Shown one piece after another: positions 1 to 8,980 of a DNA stretch of 64,000 nt; position 1 is the first letter of the stretch, and each line of letters opens with the position of its first letter. This DNA is from Comamonadaceae bacterium (GTDB lineage Bacteria > Pseudomonadota > Gammaproteobacteria > Burkholderiales > Burkholderiaceae_C), in contig JAIYBB010000012.1 in the NCBI GenBank assembly GCA_027488735.1, forward strand, positions 210,803-274,802, in the 5' to 3' direction. Made by a program: the position numbers and the translations under genes. The notes under the pieces are model-generated. The model did not search any database. It was given only the letters and a program-made list of their open reading frames with translations, and was not told where the DNA came from.

Positions 1-30
1 GGTACCCTTATAAGCTTAAGCGACGCGACG

Positions 31-62
31 GGGGTCCATGGCAATTGTTTTGCCATGACCCC
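31..62. repeat. Inverted repeat (strong hairpin) at the left edge
   Basis: The arms are GGGGT(C)CATGGCAA and TTGCCATGACCCC, giving about 13 paired bases around a short loop with one bulged C. Neither strand has a T-tract after the stem, so it does not look like a typical intrinsic terminator. It may be a 3'-end stabiliser, a Rho-related structure or an operator. The rest of 1-160 holds no gene I can support. Confidence 0.45.
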
Positions 63-160
63 AGTGGCGCAAGAATTGAGTTGAATTTCTCTGCATCGGA
101 GAGCTTGGATTGACTTCTCACACCTGATGTGTTTTCAAGCCAGCGTGCAGCCGTTCAGGA

Positions 161-328
161 TTATTTTTTCTCTTCTTTTTTCACTTCTTTGTCCTTATCC
201 GAATTGAACATATCGGACACAGAACTAACGGTTGAATCGTAGGCAGAACTGAGGGTCGAGCAGCCAGTCAGGCCCATAGTGACCAACAACAATGAAACAA
301 TAGACAGGGTTTTAACGGCGTGCAACAT
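161..328 (-). CDS. Small predicted lipoprotein (55 aa), unknown function
   Basis: Short gene that starts at an ATG preceded by AAAAGGA about 8 bases upstream. The product has a Lys near the N-terminus, a hydrophobic core (residues 8-20) and a lipobox LTGC with the lipidated Cys at residue 23, so signal peptidase II processing and membrane anchoring are expected. The mature part is only about 33 residues: a Ser/Asp-rich stretch and a charged Lys/Glu tail. It resembles the very small entericidin- or Lpp-like lipoproteins in layout only; I recognise no family. It lies downstream of sixA on the same strand, with a gap of about 100 bases that could hold its own promoter. Confidence 0.7.
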   Translation of the reverse strand: MLHAVKTLSIVSLLLVTMGLTGCSTLSSAYDSTVSSVSDMFNSDKDKEVKKEEKK

Positions 329-428
329 GAAAGTCCTTTTGGAAGTTGATTAGCGTGAACTCAGATCTTAAAGTAAAGCAACAACATTTAATGCATATAT
401 AAATATGAAAGCGAATTTTATTTGAGTA

Positions 429-896
429 TCAAATAACTAACTCTGGATTTTGAACACAAACCAGTTGAACATCAGAAAAACCTTCTTTTTTTTGATGCCT
501 TATCCACCATAGTCCACCTTTTCGAAAAGACATAGGTGCCGGGGAATTCAGGTACAGCAGTCGAGCAACAGTTTCAGCCAAGAAAGGTTGATGCGCAACT
601 ACCAAAACCGCATGTTTCGCTTGGGGCCAATTGGCTGCATTCAGCAAAGCAGATGCATCGGCATCCGGCGCAATGTCATCGCAGACCTTGTAAGCACGGT
701 TGAGGAAAGCAACTGTTTGCAAAGTTCGCTTTGCAGGACTGCACAAAATAACCGTGTCTGCTGGCAGTCTTTCATTCAACCATCTCGCCATTGCCCAAGC
801 CTGCTTCTCTCCTCTGCCAGACAAAGCGCGATCCATGTCGGGCTGCCCGGGTAATGCATCGTGCGCATGCGCATGTCGCCACAGCAAAAGATCCAT
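429..896 (-). CDS. sixA: Phosphohistidine phosphatase SixA
   Basis: Histidine phosphatase (phosphoglycerate-mutase-like) fold, 155 aa, the usual SixA length. The catalytic motif at the very N-terminus is R7-H8-A9 (RHA instead of the common RHG), with the supporting Arg in CSPAKRT (R57) and the second catalytic His in VVAHQP (H102). SixA removes phosphate from His residues of phosphotransfer proteins; in E. coli it acts on the ArcB HPt domain and on the nitrogen PTS. Its start lies next to the ppk1 stop with a 1-base gap, so the two are probably co-transcribed. The link to polyphosphate metabolism is positional only. Confidence 0.9.
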   Translation of the reverse strand: MDLLLWRHAHAHDALPGQPDMDRALSGRGEKQAWAMARWLNERLPADTVILCSPAKRTLQTVAFLNRAYKVCDDIAPDADASALLNAANWPQAKHAVLVVAHQPFLAETVARLLYLNSPAPMSFRKGGLWWIRHQKKEGFSDVQLVCVQNPELVI

Positions 897-897
897 G

Positions 898-2955
898 TCA
901 ATTTGTCTGTTGGTATTTTTTCATCAACTCAATCTGAGCGCTCAACAGAGGTTGCGCTTGTGAGGGCTGCTTGCGCTGATAGCTTCCATCGATTTGAAGT
1001 TCCCATGCATCTGTGTTGTCGCAGAGATAAGCTACCAAGCATTCATCAATAATTCTTTGTCGCAAGGATTTATCCAACACTGGCCAAGCGATCTCAATTC
1101 TTCTCATCATGTTTCTGTTCATCCAGTCGGCGCTGGACAAATACAAATCTTCTTTTTCACCTGTTCGGAAATAGTACACCCTTGAATGTTCTAAAAACCG
1201 GCCAATGATGGAACGCACCTTGATACGCTCTGTAAATCCTTCGCGCTGAGCGGGGAGTATGCACGCGCCTCGCACCAACAAGTCAATGTTCACGCCGCGC
1301 TGACCAGCCAACACCAACTGTCTGGCAAGTTTTTCATCGGTGAGCGAATTCATTTTTAAAATGATTCGACCCGGTTCACCATGCATGCTAGCCTTTGAAA
1401 CCTTGTCGACCATTTCCATCAGTTGCTCTTGCAAATGAAACGGCGCTAACCACAAATGGTTGAGTTTGCTGATTCGCGTTTGACTGGCCAGTTGAGTAAA
1501 CACCGCGTCCATGTCTGCGGTCATCTCGGGATTGGCTGTCAAATAACTGATGTCGGTATAAAGCCGCGCGGTGCGGGCGTTGTAGTTGCCAGTAGACAAA
1601 TGGCCATAGCGCATCAATTTGTTGCCCTCACGACGTGTCACCAAGAGCATTTTTGCGTGGGTCTTTAAACCCACCACGCCATACACCACTTGCGCACCGA
1701 CAGACTCAAGTCGCTCCGCCCAATTGATATTGGCTTCCTCATCAAACCGTGCCTTGATCTCCACCACGGCGGTGACCTCTTTGCCACGGACCACCGCTTC
1801 ACGAAGCAATTCCATCAATTCAGAATCGGTACCTGTTCTGTAAATGGTTTGCTTGATGGCCAGTACTTTGGGGTCGTTGACGGCTTCTTTCAAGAACGCC
1901 AAAACACCTTTGAATGATTCGAAAGGCTGATGAATCAGTACATCACTTTTTCTGATTTGTTTGAAAATCGGCTCGTCTTGTTGCAACTGCTTGGGGTAAC
2001 TGGCTTGAAACTCAGGAAACAACAGTGCTGGCAGATTCACAAGATCAATCAACTGCGTGAGTCGTACCAAATTCACAGGACCATCTACCCTGTAGATGGC
2101 ATCTGTCGGCAATTTGAACTGCTGCAACAGAAATTGAGACAAGTGTTCCGAGCAATCTGATGACACTTCAAGACGCACAGGCTTACCAAATTGGCGATGC
2201 TCGAGTCCATGACGAAGCGCAGTTCTGAGGTTTTTGGCATCCTCCTCATCTACCAACAATTCCGAGTCACGGGTGACACGAAATTGCGAGAACTGTCCAA
2301 CGACCCTGTCAGGAAACAAATCCTTCAAATGGGCGCGTATCACGCTAGACAATGTGACCATGTAAATCGTTTTATCGTTAGCTTGCAAAGGCAAACGAAT
2401 AACGCGCGGCAAAGATCTTGGCACTTTGACAATGGCAATATCGTTTTCTCTGCCGAAAGCGTCTTTGCCAGACAGGCGAACAATAAAGTTCAATGACTTG
2501 TTGGCAACTTGGGGGAAAGGATGAGAAGGATCAAGGCTCACTGGTGTCAGCAGTGGCCTGACATTTTGATCAAAATATTGTTTCACCCATTTGTGTTGTG
2601 CTTTGTTTCGCTCGTTAAAGGTGATCAAACGAATGCCTTGGGCACTGAGGGCCGGCATCAATTCATCGTTGAAAACAAGATACTGTTTTTCAACCAGTTT
2701 TTTTGCAACCTGGGATATTTTTTGGTAGGAATAGAGCGAATAAGGTGCCGCAAGACTTTTACTGTCGATCTGGTGCAAATGCAGAGCAACTCGGACTTCA
2801 AAAAATTCATCTAAATTGGATGACACAATGCACAAATACCGCAGGCGCTCCAAGAGTGGGATATTCGGGCGTCGGGCCATATCCAACACACGTTCATTAA
2901 AAGCCAAAGTACTTTCGTCTCTGTCAATCAACACCGGCAACGTAGATGTAGACAT
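898..2955 (-). CDS. ppk1: Polyphosphate kinase 1
   Basis: 685 aa, full length for PPK1, which reversibly makes inorganic polyphosphate from ATP. The N-terminal helical domain (about 1-105) contains the conserved SSNLDEFFEVR. The two phospholipase-D-like catalytic domains follow. The autophosphorylated His is H433 in GLKTHAKM and the second active-site His is H590 in FLEHSRVYYF; both match the spacing of E. coli PPK1. GHLSTGNYN (451-459) is the conserved motif after the first His. It lies between glmM (10 bases upstream) and sixA. Soluble and membrane pyrophosphatases at the right end of the window are further phosphate-energy genes. Confidence 0.97.
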   Translation of the reverse strand: MSTSTLPVLIDRDESTLAFNERVLDMARRPNIPLLERLRYLCIVSSNLDEFFEVRVALHLHQIDSKSLAAPYSLYSYQKISQVAKKLVEKQYLVFNDELMPALSAQGIRLITFNERNKAQHKWVKQYFDQNVRPLLTPVSLDPSHPFPQVANKSLNFIVRLSGKDAFGRENDIAIVKVPRSLPRVIRLPLQANDKTIYMVTLSSVIRAHLKDLFPDRVVGQFSQFRVTRDSELLVDEEDAKNLRTALRHGLEHRQFGKPVRLEVSSDCSEHLSQFLLQQFKLPTDAIYRVDGPVNLVRLTQLIDLVNLPALLFPEFQASYPKQLQQDEPIFKQIRKSDVLIHQPFESFKGVLAFLKEAVNDPKVLAIKQTIYRTGTDSELMELLREAVVRGKEVTAVVEIKARFDEEANINWAERLESVGAQVVYGVVGLKTHAKMLLVTRREGNKLMRYGHLSTGNYNARTARLYTDISYLTANPEMTADMDAVFTQLASQTRISKLNHLWLAPFHLQEQLMEMVDKVSKASMHGEPGRIILKMNSLTDEKLARQLVLAGQRGVNIDLLVRGACILPAQREGFTERIKVRSIIGRFLEHSRVYYFRTGEKEDLYLSSADWMNRNMMRRIEIAWPVLDKSLRQRIIDECLVAYLCDNTDAWELQIDGSYQRKQPSQAQPLLSAQIELMKKYQQTN

Positions 2956-2965
2956 ACTTATCCGA

Positions 2966-4294
2966 TCAATTCAATAATTGAGACAGTTGTTCAGCAGAAG
3001 TTTTGGCTGTGGCCATATCTGGTGCCTCAACCATGATTCGCAGTACGGGTTCTGTGCCACTGGGCCGGATCAAAATTCGTCCTTGGTCACCCAGTTTTTG
3101 TTCTAGCGCCAAGCAGCCATGTTGAAATTGCGCATGATGTTGCCAGTCCAAACCGTCTTTCAAATTGACGTTTATCATGTGCTGCGCAAAAAGTTGCACA
3201 TCATCTAACAACATTGCAAGAGAAGTATTTGCACGCAGACATGCTTGTATGACTTGCAGTCCGCTGATCAAACCATCGCCACTGGTGTGCTTGTCCAACA
3301 TCAATAAATGGCCCGAACCTTCACCCCCCAACAACCAATTGTTTTCTTGTAATTTTTCCAAAACATAGCGATCACCGACTTTGGCTCTGACCAAAGAGAT
3401 ATTCAATTTGGCCAATGCCAACGCCACCCCTTTATTGGTCATCTGGGTACCTACAACACCGCTCACGTTTTGGCCTTGTTGCAATCTGTCTTTGGCAAGT
3501 ACGTACAACAATTCATCGCCATTAAACAACCGACCCGTGTGATCAACCACTTGCAATCGGTCGGCATCACCATCAAGTGCTATGCCAAAGTCAGCTTGGT
3601 GCGTTTTGACAGCATGCACCAAAGCATCGGGGTGGGTAGCTCCTACCCCTTGGTTGATATTCAAACCGTCAGGTGCGCAACCAATAGAAAAAACTTCTGC
3701 GCCCAGTTCTTTGAAAACTTTTGGTGCGGCAAGATAAGCAGCACCATGGGCGGCATCCACCACAATTTTTTTGCCTTTGAGTGACAGTGCATCAGAAAAT
3801 GTGCTTTTGCAAAATTCGATGTAGCGACCGATAGCGTCATCCAAGCGGCGGGTTTTGCCAAGCGATGCAGAACTCACCCACTGTGAATGTTGTTCAAGCC
3901 GTTGCTCAACCGCCAGCTCCCAGTGATCGTCCAATTTGCTGCCTTGGGCATTGAAAAATTTCACCCCGTTGTCGTCAAAAGGATTGTGGCTTGCGCTGAT
4001 CACTACCCCCAAATTGGCACGCAATGCTTTGGTCAGGTAAGCCACCCCCGGGGTAGGCATGGGTCCGAGTAGTACCACATCGACACCGGCCGAATTAAAT
4101 CCAGCCTCTAGGGCAGATTCCAACATATAGCCGGAAATACGCGTGTCCTTGCCAATCACTACCTGTGGTCGATTGTCCGTTTGCTTTAAATGGTGTCCGA
4201 CAGCATTGGCGAGTTTCAACATGAAATCGGGCGTGATGGGGTATTGACCCACCGTTCCACGTATGCCATCGGTACCGAAATATGTTCTTTTCAT
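2966..4294 (-). CDS. glmM: Phosphoglucosamine mutase
   Basis: Interconverts glucosamine-6-P and glucosamine-1-P, on the path to UDP-GlcNAc for peptidoglycan and lipid A. I set the start at the ATG encoding MKRTYFGTDGIRG, which gives 442 aa, the family length. A longer reading frame upstream would overlap folP and encodes nothing family-like. The active-site phosphoserine is S102 in ISASHNP, and the metal-binding loop DGDADR is present, as is the C-terminal phosphate-binding RPSGTEP. It lies 28 bases after folP in the ftsH-folP-glmM order common in proteobacteria. Confidence 0.97.
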   Translation of the reverse strand: MKRTYFGTDGIRGTVGQYPITPDFMLKLANAVGHHLKQTDNRPQVVIGKDTRISGYMLESALEAGFNSAGVDVVLLGPMPTPGVAYLTKALRANLGVVISASHNPFDDNGVKFFNAQGSKLDDHWELAVEQRLEQHSQWVSSASLGKTRRLDDAIGRYIEFCKSTFSDALSLKGKKIVVDAAHGAAYLAAPKVFKELGAEVFSIGCAPDGLNINQGVGATHPDALVHAVKTHQADFGIALDGDADRLQVVDHTGRLFNGDELLYVLAKDRLQQGQNVSGVVGTQMTNKGVALALAKLNISLVRAKVGDRYVLEKLQENNWLLGGEGSGHLLMLDKHTSGDGLISGLQVIQACLRANTSLAMLLDDVQLFAQHMINVNLKDGLDWQHHAQFQHGCLALEQKLGDQGRILIRPSGTEPVLRIMVEAPDMATAKTSAEQLSQLLN

Positions 4295-4322
4295 GTCGTA
4301 TGTATCTCGCAGGAATTTTGAA

Positions 4323-5186
4323 TCAAACAGACGCTTGCCAAACTGCCCTGGCCGCCACTGTTTGAGCGACATCATGCACGCGCAAAATACTGGCCCCACG
4401 CTCCATCGCCAACACTGCTGCCGCAATGCTTGGCACCAAACGTTGTGATACTTCTAGCCCTGTTATGTGACCCAATGAAGATTTACGCGACCACCCTACC
4501 ATCAAAGGCAAGTCAAACTGTAGCAAATGCTGTTGGTATTTGAGAATCTGGAAGTTTTGTGACACTTTTTTTCCAAAGCCAATACCTGGGTCTAAGACCA
4601 TGCGCTCTCTGTTGATTCCTACGGCGTAAGTTGATTGCAATTGTGCTTGAAAAAAAACCTCTAGCGCCCCCAGAACATCTTCTTGCATCGGGTTGAGTTG
4701 CATGGTGGATGGTTCAGCATGCATATGCATCATGCAAATGCCACATTCAAAAGAGGCCACTGTTTGCAAAGCGTTGGGTTGGCGCAATGCCCACACATCA
4801 TTGATGATGTCAACGCCCCAATCCAAAGCCTTTTGCATACTTTCAGGATGGTATGTGTCTAGGGAAATCGGTTTATTCCAACGTAATAACTCTTGCAGGA
4901 CGGGTGCAATTCGGAGCCACTCTTGCTGATGTGTCAAGGCCTGGGCACCGGGACGCGTGGATTCGCCACCTACGTCCAAAATATCGGCGCCTTCATGAAG
5001 CAACTGCTGGGCATGGGCAATGACACCGGCCGTTGAAAAATGGTCTTGCTGGGAAGAGAAAGAGTCAGCTGTGACGTTGACAATGCCCATCACCAACGGA
5101 TGGGCCAGTGACAGATGGAAGCGAGTGGTTTTCCAAAAGCGAACATGGGGCAAATGCCCCATGCTTTTATGACCTTCCAAAGACAT
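4323..5186 (-). CDS. folP: Dihydropteroate synthase
   Basis: Condenses 6-hydroxymethyl-7,8-dihydropterin pyrophosphate with p-aminobenzoate in folate synthesis; it is the sulfonamide target. 287 aa TIM barrel. Family motifs seen: DVGGESTRPGA, DPGIGFGKK, GWSRKSSLG and a C-terminal RVHDVAQT. Loop 1 is unusual: it reads NVTADSFSSQQD where the family norm is NVTPDSFSDGG, so a conserved Pro is Ala and the Gly pair is lost. The ATG overlaps the ftsH stop by one base (TAATG), so translational coupling is likely. The remaining motifs are intact and the enzyme is probably active. Confidence 0.95.
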   Translation of the reverse strand: MSLEGHKSMGHLPHVRFWKTTRFHLSLAHPLVMGIVNVTADSFSSQQDHFSTAGVIAHAQQLLHEGADILDVGGESTRPGAQALTHQQEWLRIAPVLQELLRWNKPISLDTYHPESMQKALDWGVDIINDVWALRQPNALQTVASFECGICMMHMHAEPSTMQLNPMQEDVLGALEVFFQAQLQSTYAVGINRERMVLDPGIGFGKKVSQNFQILKYQQHLLQFDLPLMVGWSRKSSLGHITGLEVSQRLVPSIAAAVLAMERGASILRVHDVAQTVAARAVWQASV

Positions 5187-7099
5187 TAAGCCGTGGAAGG
5201 TGAGGTGTTTGGATGAACAGGAGGGGTACCGCCTGAGCCATCACCTGAAGAAGGGGTTCTAGGCGTCCAATCTTTCGGGGGGCGCGGTGGACGCCCTGCC
5301 ATGATGTCATCTAACTGATCGCTGTCGATGGTTTCCCATTCCATCAAAGCATGTGCCATGGCGTGCATCTTGTCGGCGTTGTCTTCAATCAACTTTCGCG
5401 CCAAACTGTACTGCCCGTCAATGATGCTTCTGACCTCATCGTCGACTTTCTTCATGGTCGACTCGCTCATGTTGGTGGTTTTCGTGACTGATCGGCCCAG
5501 AAAAACTTCGCCTTCATTTTCAGCATAAACCATGGGGCCTAAGGCTTCAGACATGCCGTAGCGCATCACCATGTCGCGGGCAATTTGTGTCGCTCTTTCA
5601 AAGTCATTGGAGGCGCCAGTGGTCATTTGGTTCATGAACACTTCCTCTGCGATACGGCCACCAAACAACATGCTGATTTGACTCAGCATGTAATTTCTGT
5701 CGTAGCTGTAACGGTCTGCCGCAGGCAAACTCATGGTGACACCCAATGCGCGACCTCGGGGAATGATGGTGACCTTGTGAACCGGATCGCATTTAGGCAT
5801 CAGCTTGCCAATCAACGCGTGGCCGGACTCGTGATAAGCAGTGTTCTTGCGCTCTTCTTCTGGCATGACCATGCTGCGTCGCTCTGGGCCCATCAGAATT
5901 TTGTCCTTGGCCTTTTCAAAGTCTTGCATTTCCACCACGCGTGCATTGCGTCGTGCTGCCATCAGTGCTGCTTCGTTGGTCAGATTTGCCAAGTCTGCGC
6001 CACTCATGCCAGGCGTACCTCGCGCAATCACACTGGGCGACACATCTTGCCCAACGGGAATTTTTCGCATGTGAACATTCAAAATTTGCTCGCGACCTCT
6101 GATGTCAGGCAATGTGACATACACCTGCCTGTCAAAACGACCGGGGCGAAGCAATGCGGCATCCAGAATGTCTGGCCGGTTGGTGGCCGCCACCACGATC
6201 ACGCCCAGATTGGTTTCAAAGCCATCCATTTCAACCAGCATCTGGTTAAGCGTTTGTTCGCGCTCGTCATTGCCACCGCCAAGACCGGCACCACGCTGGC
6301 GACCTACCGCATCGATCTCGTCAATGAAAATGATGCAGGGTGCATTTTTCTTGGCGTTTTCAAACATGTCTCGCACACGGGCCGCGCCAACCCCGACAAA
6401 CATCTCGACAAAGTCAGAGCCTGAAATGCTGAAAAAAGGGACTTTGGCTTCACCGGCGATGCCTTTTGCCAGCAAAGTTTTACCGGTTCCGGGTGGACCC
6501 ACCAGCAGCAATCCTCGGGGAATTCGCCCCCCGAGTTTTTGAAATTTTTGCGGGTCCTTCAAAAAGTCGACCACTTCCTTGACTTCTTCTTTGGCTTCAT
6601 CGCAACCCGCCACGTCTGCGAAGGTGACGGTGTTATTGTTTTCATCAAGCATACGGGCTTTGCTTTTGCCAAAGCTGAAAGCGCCGCCCTTGCCGCCACC
6701 TTGCATCTGACGCATGAAATACACCCACACACCAATCAGCAACAACATGGGGCCCCAACTGACCAATAAGGTCATCAGCAGCGAACCTTCTTCTCGTGGC
6801 TTGACGTCAAACTTGACGTTGTTGGCAATCAAATCACCCACCAAACCGCGGTCTAAATATGTGGCATTGGTTCGGACTTTGCGGTCTTCAGTCGTGGTGG
6901 CAATGATTTCCGTGCCGCCCTGACCTTCTTGAATAGTGGCTGACTTTATTCGTTTGCCTCGAACTTCTTCGAGGAAGTCTGAGTAAGCGAGATAGCCATT
7001 TCCGGCTTGGCCGCGCGTATCAAATTGCTTGAAAACGGTGAATAGCACCAAAGCAATCACCAGCCAGACAGCCATTTTAGAAAACCAAGGATTGTTCAA
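5186..7099 (-). CDS. ftsH: ATP-dependent zinc metalloprotease FtsH
   Basis: Membrane-anchored AAA+ protease that degrades short-lived and misassembled membrane proteins, including LpxC and sigma-32 in E. coli. 637 aa. TM1 is at about 8-25, a periplasmic segment at 27-105, TM2 at about 107-130. Walker A GPPGTGKT is at 201-208, Walker B FIDEID at about 258-263, the second region of homology NRPD...RPGRFDRQ at 307-325, and the zinc motif HESGH at 423-427. The C-terminal tail is Pro/Ser/Thr rich. A CTTGAAA sequence about 65 bases upstream (plus 7164-7170) resembles a sigma-32 -35 box, but I see no matching -10. Confidence 0.98.
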   Translation of the reverse strand: MNNPWFSKMAVWLVIALVLFTVFKQFDTRGQAGNGYLAYSDFLEEVRGKRIKSATIQEGQGGTEIIATTTEDRKVRTNATYLDRGLVGDLIANNVKFDVKPREEGSLLMTLLVSWGPMLLLIGVWVYFMRQMQGGGKGGAFSFGKSKARMLDENNNTVTFADVAGCDEAKEEVKEVVDFLKDPQKFQKLGGRIPRGLLLVGPPGTGKTLLAKGIAGEAKVPFFSISGSDFVEMFVGVGAARVRDMFENAKKNAPCIIFIDEIDAVGRQRGAGLGGGNDEREQTLNQMLVEMDGFETNLGVIVVAATNRPDILDAALLRPGRFDRQVYVTLPDIRGREQILNVHMRKIPVGQDVSPSVIARGTPGMSGADLANLTNEAALMAARRNARVVEMQDFEKAKDKILMGPERRSMVMPEEERKNTAYHESGHALIGKLMPKCDPVHKVTIIPRGRALGVTMSLPAADRYSYDRNYMLSQISMLFGGRIAEEVFMNQMTTGASNDFERATQIARDMVMRYGMSEALGPMVYAENEGEVFLGRSVTKTTNMSESTMKKVDDEVRSIIDGQYSLARKLIEDNADKMHAMAHALMEWETIDSDQLDDIMAGRPPRPPKDWTPRTPSSGDGSGGTPPVHPNTSPSTA

Positions 7100-7323
7100 T
7101 GCGAACTCCAGTCAGAGAAGTACCGGCGATATGCCAATAACTAATTGAAGACCATTTTAGGCTTTTCAAGTCACAAGCATGGACCTAGTCTCACAGCGCC
7201 ATGAATTTAGTACGGTTTTTGAAACATCCAAGAGGAATGAGACCGAAATCAATGATTTCTAAACAGGGATTTTTTAACACTGCAGAGAAAAACACTTTGG
7301 AGGGATGAAAGATCAAATTTTGA

Positions 7324-7977
7324 TTACTTTAAACCTATTCCTACCAAGAAATTTTCTGCAGATTTGTCTCGGCTGGCCTTGGGTTTGAAAGGCTTGACCA
7401 CTTTGAATGATTCTTTGAACAGTTTGACCAATTGGCTGTAGCCACTTCCGTGGAATACCTTGACGACCAAGGCCCCGTTCGGTTTCATGTGCGCTTGACA
7501 AAACTCCACGGCAAGTTCTACCAAGTGACTCATTCTGGCGGCATCGGCAGATTCCACCCCGCTTAAATTTGGAGCCATGTCTGACACCACCACATCCACA
7601 GCCCTTGCGTCCAAGTAGAGGTTGAGTTGTTGCAACATCTCGGGTTCGCGAAAATCACCCTGAAGAAAATGAACCCCGTCAATAGGCTCCATGGGCAATA
7701 GATCCAGAGCGATCAAGGTGGCGCCAAGCTCACCCGATGCAGCGCCTTCAGGCGCCATTCGGCGGCGTAAATATTGACTCCATGCGCCCGGTGCGCTGCC
7801 TAAGTCCACGATCACCATGCCGGGCTTAAAAAGACCCAAGGCTTCATCGATTTCCTTGAGCTTATAGGCGGCCCGTGCCCGGTAACCATCCTTCTTTGCC
7901 AATTTGACATACGGGTCGTTCACATGGTCGTTTAACCATGATTTATTGACTTTTTTACTTTGTGTTTTAACTTTCAA
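7324..7977 (-). CDS. rlmE: 23S rRNA 2'-O-ribose U2552 methyltransferase RlmE (FtsJ)
   Basis: SAM-dependent methyltransferase of the FtsJ/RrmJ family, 217 aa. The SAM-binding motif [14 protein letters not shown] lies near residue 58 and the Lys-Asp-Lys-Glu catalytic set is placed as in the family. The start is a TTG preceded by AGAGGG at 8-9 bases; the resulting N-terminus, [20 protein letters not shown], matches the family. The gene diverges from yhbY, with the two start regions within about 36 bases. rlmE next to ftsH is a conserved proteobacterial arrangement. A 224-base gap separates its stop from the ftsH start. Confidence 0.95.
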   Translation of the reverse strand: MKVKTQSKKVNKSWLNDHVNDPYVKLAKKDGYRARAAYKLKEIDEALGLFKPGMVIVDLGSAPGAWSQYLRRRMAPEGAASGELGATLIALDLLPMEPIDGVHFLQGDFREPEMLQQLNLYLDARAVDVVVSDMAPNLSGVESADAARMSHLVELAVEFCQAHMKPNGALVVKVFHGSGYSQLVKLFKESFKVVKPFKPKASRDKSAENFLVGIGLK

Positions 7978-8012
7978 TGTCTGACCCTCTGACTGAGAAG
8001 ATAATACCCATC

Positions 8013-8486
8013 ATGCCCTCCATACAACTCACCCCTGCAGAACGCAAAATTCACCGCGCCAACGCGCACCACCTAGACCCCGTGGTCATGATTGGAAACG
8101 ACGGAGCAACACCGGCCGTTTTGAAAGAAATCGATCTGGGACTCAATGCACACGGCTTGATCAAAGTCAGGGTGCTTGGCGATGACCGGGACAACCGCGA
8201 AACCATGTTCCATGCCCTTTGCGAGCAACTCAGTGCTGCACCCATTCAACACATTGGCAAATTGCTGGTGATGTGGCGCCCACAGCCGGAGAAAGAAAAA
8301 AAATCTGATGCTGAACGCATGCCGGGACCGCGTGAATTCAAGGTCTTGAAATACAGCAGCAGAGGCGGTCAACGACCAGAAATGAAGCGCGTCACCATAC
8401 TGGGAAATCAACGACTTGCAGCCGGCGGCCAAGTCAAACGCGCCAAACCCAAACAAAAATCCGTCAAGAAGATAAATCAAACATAG
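8013..8486 (+). CDS. yhbY: YhbY/CRS1 (CRM)-domain RNA-binding protein
   Basis: Small RNA-binding protein associated with pre-50S ribosomal particles. I chose the ATG that gives [12 protein letters not shown], the usual family start; an in-frame ATG 36 bases upstream would add 12 residues. The CRM domain is residues 1-95, with a GNDG loop (GxxG) and the conserved [12 protein letters not shown]. At 157 aa it is about 60 residues longer than E. coli YhbY, through a basic, low-complexity C-terminal tail. It converges on greA with a 10-base overlap of the two 3' ends. Confidence 0.9.
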   Translation: MPSIQLTPAERKIHRANAHHLDPVVMIGNDGATPAVLKEIDLGLNAHGLIKVRVLGDDRDNRETMFHALCEQLSAAPIQHIGKLLVMWRPQPEKEKKSDAERMPGPREFKVLKYSSRGGQRPEMKRVTILGNQRLAAGGQVKRAKPKQKSVKKINQT

Positions 8487-8953
8487 GACACTTTGATAAT
8501 TTCATATTGCTTGACACCGCCTGGTGCCTGAACGCTGGCAATATCCCCCTCTTCCTTGCCAATCAAAGCACGAGCAATGGGGCTGCTGATGTTTATCAGG
8601 CCCAATTTTAAATCTGCTTCATCCTCACCCACAATTTGGTAAGTCACGCGGTCGCCAGTGGCTTCATCTGCCAACTCAACTGTGGCGCCAAACACCACAC
8701 GTCCGCTGGCATCCAAGCTGGCCGGATCAATGATTTGCGACATGGAAAGCTTGCTCTCAATCTCCTGTATGCGCCCCTCAATGAACCCTTGACGATCCTT
8801 GGCTGCATCGTATTCAGCGTTTTCGCTCAAGTCGCCTTGTGCACGTGCCTCAGCAATGGCATTGATAACCCAAGGTCTGTCTACTGTTTTCAAGGTGTGC
8901 AGTTCTTGCTTGAGTTTTTCCGCACCTAATTTAGTGATAGGAATCGTTGCCAT
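8477..8953 (-). CDS. greA: Transcription elongation factor GreA
   Basis: Binds the RNA polymerase secondary channel and stimulates cleavage of backtracked transcripts. 158 aa, normal length. The N-terminal coiled coil runs from about 10 to 75 and carries the acidic tip [12 protein letters not shown]. The C-terminal FKBP-like domain follows, with [25 protein letters not shown]. It lies 27 bases after carB on the same strand, so it is probably the last gene of carA-carB-greA. Confidence 0.97.
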   Translation of the reverse strand: MATIPITKLGAEKLKQELHTLKTVDRPWVINAIAEARAQGDLSENAEYDAAKDRQGFIEGRIQEIESKLSMSQIIDPASLDASGRVVFGATVELADEATGDRVTYQIVGEDEADLKLGLINISSPIARALIGKEEGDIASVQAPGGVKQYEIIKVSYV

Positions 8954-8980
8954 GTTTTGTTTGGTAAAAAATTGAAAAAC

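Noticed and set aside
1..56. Open minus-strand frame starting at 56 and running off the left edge
   Set aside because: Only 18 codons are visible, the ribosome-binding site is weak and its start falls inside a hairpin, so a gene cannot be supported.
5585..6424. 279-codon plus-strand frame
   Set aside because: It lies fully antisense to ftsH, whose domains are clear; it is a shadow of codon bias.
7100..7323. Sigma-32 promoter for ftsH
   Set aside because: A CTTGAAA at plus 7164-7170 (minus strand) fits a -35 box, but no CCCCAT-like -10 follows at the right distance.
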